64,000 nt of DNA from CAZOKZ01 sp964580585 (GTDB lineage Bacteria; Sumerlaeota; Sumerlaeia; SLMS01; JAHLLQ01): NCBI GenBank assembly GCA_964580585.1, contig CAZOKZ010000014.1, positions 1 to 64,000 on the forward strand, read 5' to 3'. The notes under the pieces were generated by a model. The model was given only the letters and a program-made list of their open reading frames with translations, made no database searches and was not told the origin of the DNA. Of the stretch, positions 60,901 through 64,000 are shown piece by piece. Position 1 is the stretch's first letter; every line of letters starts with the position of its first letter. Made by a program: the position numbers and the translations under genes.

Positions 60901-63096
60901 TTGAAGTTTCCCTTTCTCGTTGCACTGGCGTTGTTTTTTTCAACCGGATGTTCCTACGCGAAAAGCACTGATGTCACGTTGGATAACGGCCAGATTCACG
61001 TCGAAATCGATACGGCGGGCGGTTTGCGTTTAACGTCTCTGCGTTCCGGTGGGGACGGAGACGAATTGTTGGCCGAAGCCGCCGTGCCGCTTTATCAAGT
61101 GTTGCTTGCGGGCAAGGGCGGTCAACAAACGATCAGTTCGCGCCAGGCAAGTAATGTACGCCTTCTGGAGGGGACGGGAACTCGGGCAAAAATCGCTTCT
61201 CAACACGTCGAACAACAATTACAGATTGAATGCAATATTGAACTCGATGGAGACACGGTGCTTTTTGGTATGGATGTTCGCCGTCGAGATACTGCAGTTA
61301 AGGTTGGATTGATTCGATATCCTGGATATGGATTGCCGATCGATTCAGATAGCTCGCGTTTGTTGTTGCCCGTTGCGGATGGTACGATTGTTCGCCATCC
61401 CGTTACGCAATTTGAAAATGGCGAAGAGCGCGGTTGGGATTATCCCGGGCTTGCTTCTGTGCAAATGATGGCGGGATGGAATGACAATGGGGGAGTCGTG
61501 ACGTGGACAGAAGATGCACGCGGTTTTTACAAGCGTGTTTCCGTGCGGCGTGCGGAGAATAGTATTATCCCGATATTCGAGCATATCACTTTGCAAGAGC
61601 AGGCGAACTTCTTTTCACTGCCATACCGTGTACGGGTAACGCCCTTTCAAGGCGATTGGCGCGATGCTGCAGATCTGTACCGAAAATGGGCAGAAAAACA
61701 GCCCTGGTGCTCCGTCCCTCTATCCGAACGAACGTTGCCTGAATCGATTTCCAAACCGACGTTTTTCCTGGGAATCAATGCGCGTGAGGTGACCGCTGAC
61801 GGTTCGCCGGTCAACAAGCTTGGAGACATTCCATCGCTTGCTGCATCGTGGGGGAGTAACCTCTCGATGCCCGTGACCGTGATTGTGTTGGGCTGGGAGA
61901 AATACGGTGCCTGGATTACACCGGACTATTTTCCACCATTTGGTGGAGAAGAAGCCTACAGAACGATGTTGCAAGCGTTGCATCCAACTCATCAAGCGAT
62001 GGCGTATCTTTCTGGCTTGCGGATTACGTTGGAAAAGTCAGCGCGTCCAGCTTCCGACCCATACACGATGACCTCGGCAATGGCGAAACAATTCGAGCCG
62101 ATGGCAATTGTGGGTCGCGATGGAAATGTGATGAAATATGGGACGCCCGACGAAGCACAGGGAATTCATTATTGGCTTTGTCCCGCGGTTGACGCATCAT
62201 GGAATCATTTGGAAGACGCATCAACTCGATTGGCAAAATTTGGAATTGATATTATTCAAATCGATCAAATGCCAGGTGGAGGGTGTCCTGCTTGTTTTTC
62301 AACATCGCACAACCACCCGATAGCAGGTGGGACAACAACATATGACAGTGTCTCGCAGCATTTGCGTGATTTAAAATCACGTATTCGTCAGGAAAATCCG
62401 CGTGCAGCGATTTCACTTGAATGTCCGGGTGAACTTTATATTCCTGATGTCGATATTTTTCACACACGCGAATATATGCACGGGTTTTGGCCACGCGAAC
62501 AAGCAGGTGAAGAAGCGGTTCCGTTGTTTAGTTATCTTTATCATGACTATGCGATGGGTTATGGAGGCGATAGCGCGCCGTGGACGACAACGAATGAATA
62601 TCTCGATTTAGCCATATTTGCTCAGGCGTTAAATCTGAATGCCGGACGGTATCCTGGCTCCGCTGTTTGGATGAAAAGTATCGAATTCCCAAAGATTTTA
62701 GCGATACAGGCTAAATTTATGAAAGCTGCGGCCGATTTGTATGCATCTCCGGCAGGGGAGTATTTGCAATCGGGACGCATGCGGAAAATTGATTTGGGAT
62801 CGAATCAGATAGCGACTTTGAATTTGAAAGTGCTTGGGAAAAGCTTGGCTGTCGAGACACCAAAAGTACTTTCAAGCGCCTACCAGTTACCGGATGGGAG
62901 CTTTGGTGTTCTTGCAATTAATATTCAGAGCGAAAACAGTTCTGACATTTCGCTTCATTTACCCAGTGAGGTAACGGCTGATCAAGTTACAATCCAATGG
63001 CCGAAACAAGAACCATTAGTTCAATTAGCCGTGGGGAGCAATTATACATTACCATCACGTTCCATTTTGTTTTATACAAGTGGGGGAGAAGAGTAA
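60901..63096 (+). CDS. Secreted or lipoprotein glycosidase-like protein (DUF6259-like)
   Basis: 731 residues from a TTG at 60901, supported by GGAGG at 60886-60890. The N-terminus KFPFLVALALFFSTGCSYAK is a signal peptide; STGC could be a lipobox with an unusual -3 residue, so it may be a lipoprotein. A beta-rich first domain (~20-270) is followed by a TIM-barrel-like region (~280-640) with GIDIIQIDQMPGGG and AAISLECPGELYIPD, where Asp and Glu could be catalytic, and a small C-terminal beta domain. The pattern resembles DUF6259 putative glycoside hydrolases, but family assignment needs a profile search. Its place in the operon suggests trimming or turnover of the exported polymer. A GGGGACGGAG copy (61051-61060) encodes GDGDE. 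Confidence 0.65.
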   Translation: MKFPFLVALALFFSTGCSYAKSTDVTLDNGQIHVEIDTAGGLRLTSLRSGGDGDELLAEAAVPLYQVLLAGKGGQQTISSRQASNVRLLEGTGTRAKIASQHVEQQLQIECNIELDGDTVLFGMDVRRRDTAVKVGLIRYPGYGLPIDSDSSRLLLPVADGTIVRHPVTQFENGEERGWDYPGLASVQMMAGWNDNGGVVTWTEDARGFYKRVSVRRAENSIIPIFEHITLQEQANFFSLPYRVRVTPFQGDWRDAADLYRKWAEKQPWCSVPLSERTLPESISKPTFFLGINAREVTADGSPVNKLGDIPSLAASWGSNLSMPVTVIVLGWEKYGAWITPDYFPPFGGEEAYRTMLQALHPTHQAMAYLSGLRITLEKSARPASDPYTMTSAMAKQFEPMAIVGRDGNVMKYGTPDEAQGIHYWLCPAVDASWNHLEDASTRLAKFGIDIIQIDQMPGGGCPACFSTSHNHPIAGGTTTYDSVSQHLRDLKSRIRQENPRAAISLECPGELYIPDVDIFHTREYMHGFWPREQAGEEAVPLFSYLYHDYAMGYGGDSAPWTTTNEYLDLAIFAQALNLNAGRYPGSAVWMKSIEFPKILAIQAKFMKAAADLYASPAGEYLQSGRMRKIDLGSNQIATLNLKVLGKSLAVETPKVLSSAYQLPDGSFGVLAINIQSENSSDISLHLPSEVTADQVTIQWPKQEPLVQLAVGSNYTLPSRSILFYTSGGEE

Positions 63097-64000
63097 TGGT
63101 AAAGGAAGAACTAAAAGCTACGGCTAAAGAGTCGGTTCGCGTCATACGCGATTATCAACCAAACGATCGTGAAGCGGTAATGGAGATTATCGAACGCGTT
63201 TGGGGGAAAAATACACGCCAGGATCATCATATACTTTGGGAATGGAAACATATTCCTGAACAAAAACCAGAGTACGGCGATTTATCATCCAAAGTAATGA
63301 CGCTGAATGACAAGGTTATCGGCTATACCGGAATCACTCCTTTTCGTATCAAACTTGGTGGGCGATGGCTTTGGGGTGGTGTTGGTCGAGATACTTTTAA
63401 TGATGAGAATGCTCGGGGTACTGGAATTAAGTTAATGCGCACGATGCTTGAGCAAACTCAATTTTTGTTGGGTTCGGCAAATTTGCGTACATCGGAACTG
63501 TGGAAAAAAATATCGAAACAGAAAGAATCTGTAATCGATCATGTGGTAAAACGCGTTCATCCCATTGATCCTTCTGAACTGCTCAAAAAAAAGGAACTCG
63601 GATTTTTAGCGCCGTTTGTTCGTGTTTCATTGGGATTTGTTCGGCGGGTGGCACTTTTCTTAACTCCGAATCTCCCCAAAGGTTATACGTATCAATTGGT
63701 CGAAAAATTTCCGGCGGAAATAAGCGATTTCTGCATTGAGGTACAAAAAAGTTATTGGAACATGGTTTTGCGAGATAGCAAGTATTTGAATTGGCGTTAC
63801 GTTGGTTGTCCCGTGAAAACCTACAAAATTCGGTTGTTAAAAAAAGAGAATCAGATCGTCGGTTATTGTGTAACGAAATTGGGACGGATTCATGGCCGCC
63901 GGGTACTTTTGGTATTGGAAATGCTGGCGATTCAAGACCGAGAAGCGAATTTTGGGCGAATGATTCGTGAAGTAATTCGCGAGGCAATTAAATTGAAGGT
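63096..64000 (+). CDS. GNAT-like acetyltransferase (3' partial)
   Basis: 301 complete codons are visible from the ATG at 63096, which overlaps the preceding stop by one base (TAATG) and has GGGGGAG upstream; no stop occurs before the right edge. VRVIRDYQPNDREAVMEI at the N-terminus and MTLNDKVIGYTGITPFRI resemble GNAT acyltransferases. Repeated GNAT-like halves seem possible (a second such block at KKENQIVGYCVTKLGR). It might acetylate sugars or amino groups of the polysaccharide, as in neighbouring loci of this kind, but the family is not certain. Confidence 0.6.
   Translation, partial: MVKEELKATAKESVRVIRDYQPNDREAVMEIIERVWGKNTRQDHHILWEWKHIPEQKPEYGDLSSKVMTLNDKVIGYTGITPFRIKLGGRWLWGGVGRDTFNDENARGTGIKLMRTMLEQTQFLLGSANLRTSELWKKISKQKESVIDHVVKRVHPIDPSELLKKKELGFLAPFVRVSLGFVRRVALFLTPNLPKGYTYQLVEKFPAEISDFCIEVQKSYWNMVLRDSKYLNWRYVGCPVKTYKIRLLKKENQIVGYCVTKLGRIHGRRVLLVLEMLAIQDREANFGRMIREVIREAIKLK

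Larger units (their letters stand above)
10177..61060. repeat. Iterated decamer GGGGACGGAG (20 exact copies)
   Basis: Plus-strand copies start at 10177, 17091, 17373, 20308, 20331, 22648, 29712, 34592, 37482, 46150, 50584, 50767, 51704, 52034 and 61051. Minus-strand copies (read as CTCCGTCCCC) start at 32031, 37989, 38401, 39142 and 51823. Copies with A instead of the first G start at 19883, 30008 and 36924 (plus) and 37329 and 61710 (minus). Nineteen of 20 exact copies are inside genes, in different frames and orientations. Confidence 0.95.

Overview
This is a bacterial scaffold segment of roughly 50% GC with one 100-N gap at 1934-2033. Its genes suggest a diderm (Gram-negative-type) bacterium: an RND-type exporter, secreted and lipoprotein-like envelope proteins, and exopolysaccharide genes. 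The housekeeping genes (clpX, plsY, trpC, trpD, aroC, rpmF-plsX-fabH-fabD-fabG, folD, mnmA, glyS of the homodimeric type, tRNA-Ala) are clearly bacterial but do not fix the phylum. The homodimeric GlyRS, the many dispersed short repeats and the large secreted repeat proteins would suit a planctomycete/PVC-like or uncultivated candidate phylum; this is inference only.

Layout. 1-4.5 kb: the 3' part of a polymorphic-toxin-like gene with a PD-(D/E)xK-like nuclease signature, a probable immunity gene, and a second chimeric copy of the toxin module fused to the immunity gene's 3' end. 4.7-5.8 kb: an integrase-core transposase interrupted by a stop codon. 5.9-11.2 kb: a cassette with a glycosidase and a GT4 glycosyltransferase, bounded by two inverted ~310-bp repeats that each end in the 3' half of a tRNA-Pro gene. 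11.3-15 kb: a large secreted repeat protein. 15-16 kb: insertion-sequence debris. 16-19.2 kb: cupin, metallo-beta-lactamase and subtilisin-like protease. 19.3-23.7 kb: one frame encoding an RND permease followed by an ABC ATPase domain. 24-29 kb: clpX, trpD-trpC-plsY and a Crp/Fnr regulator. 29.5-33.2 kb: aminotransferase, RDD membrane protein and methyltransferase. 33.5-39 kb: a co-directional aroC, double glycosyltransferase, nucleotidyltransferase and epimerase set. 39-43.3 kb: the fatty-acid and phospholipid cluster with rpmF. 43.5-54.5 kb: radical SAM enzyme, FG-GAP/VCBS protein, ABC exporter permease, folD, FtsX-like permease, deacetylase-like protein, mnmA and a TPR protein. 54.9-56.7 kb: glyS and tRNA-Ala with a strong terminator. 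57.4-64 kb: an exopolysaccharide-type operon that runs off the right edge.

The signals that deserve most attention are: (1) the decamer GGGGACGGAG, present 20 times exactly (plus five copies differing at the first base) on both strands and in several reading frames, against about 0.12 expected for random sequence; (2) the RND-ABC fusion; (3) the tRNA-half inverted repeats around the glycosidase/glycosyltransferase cassette; and (4) the duplicated and chimeric toxin/immunity locus, which may be real recombination or an assembly error.
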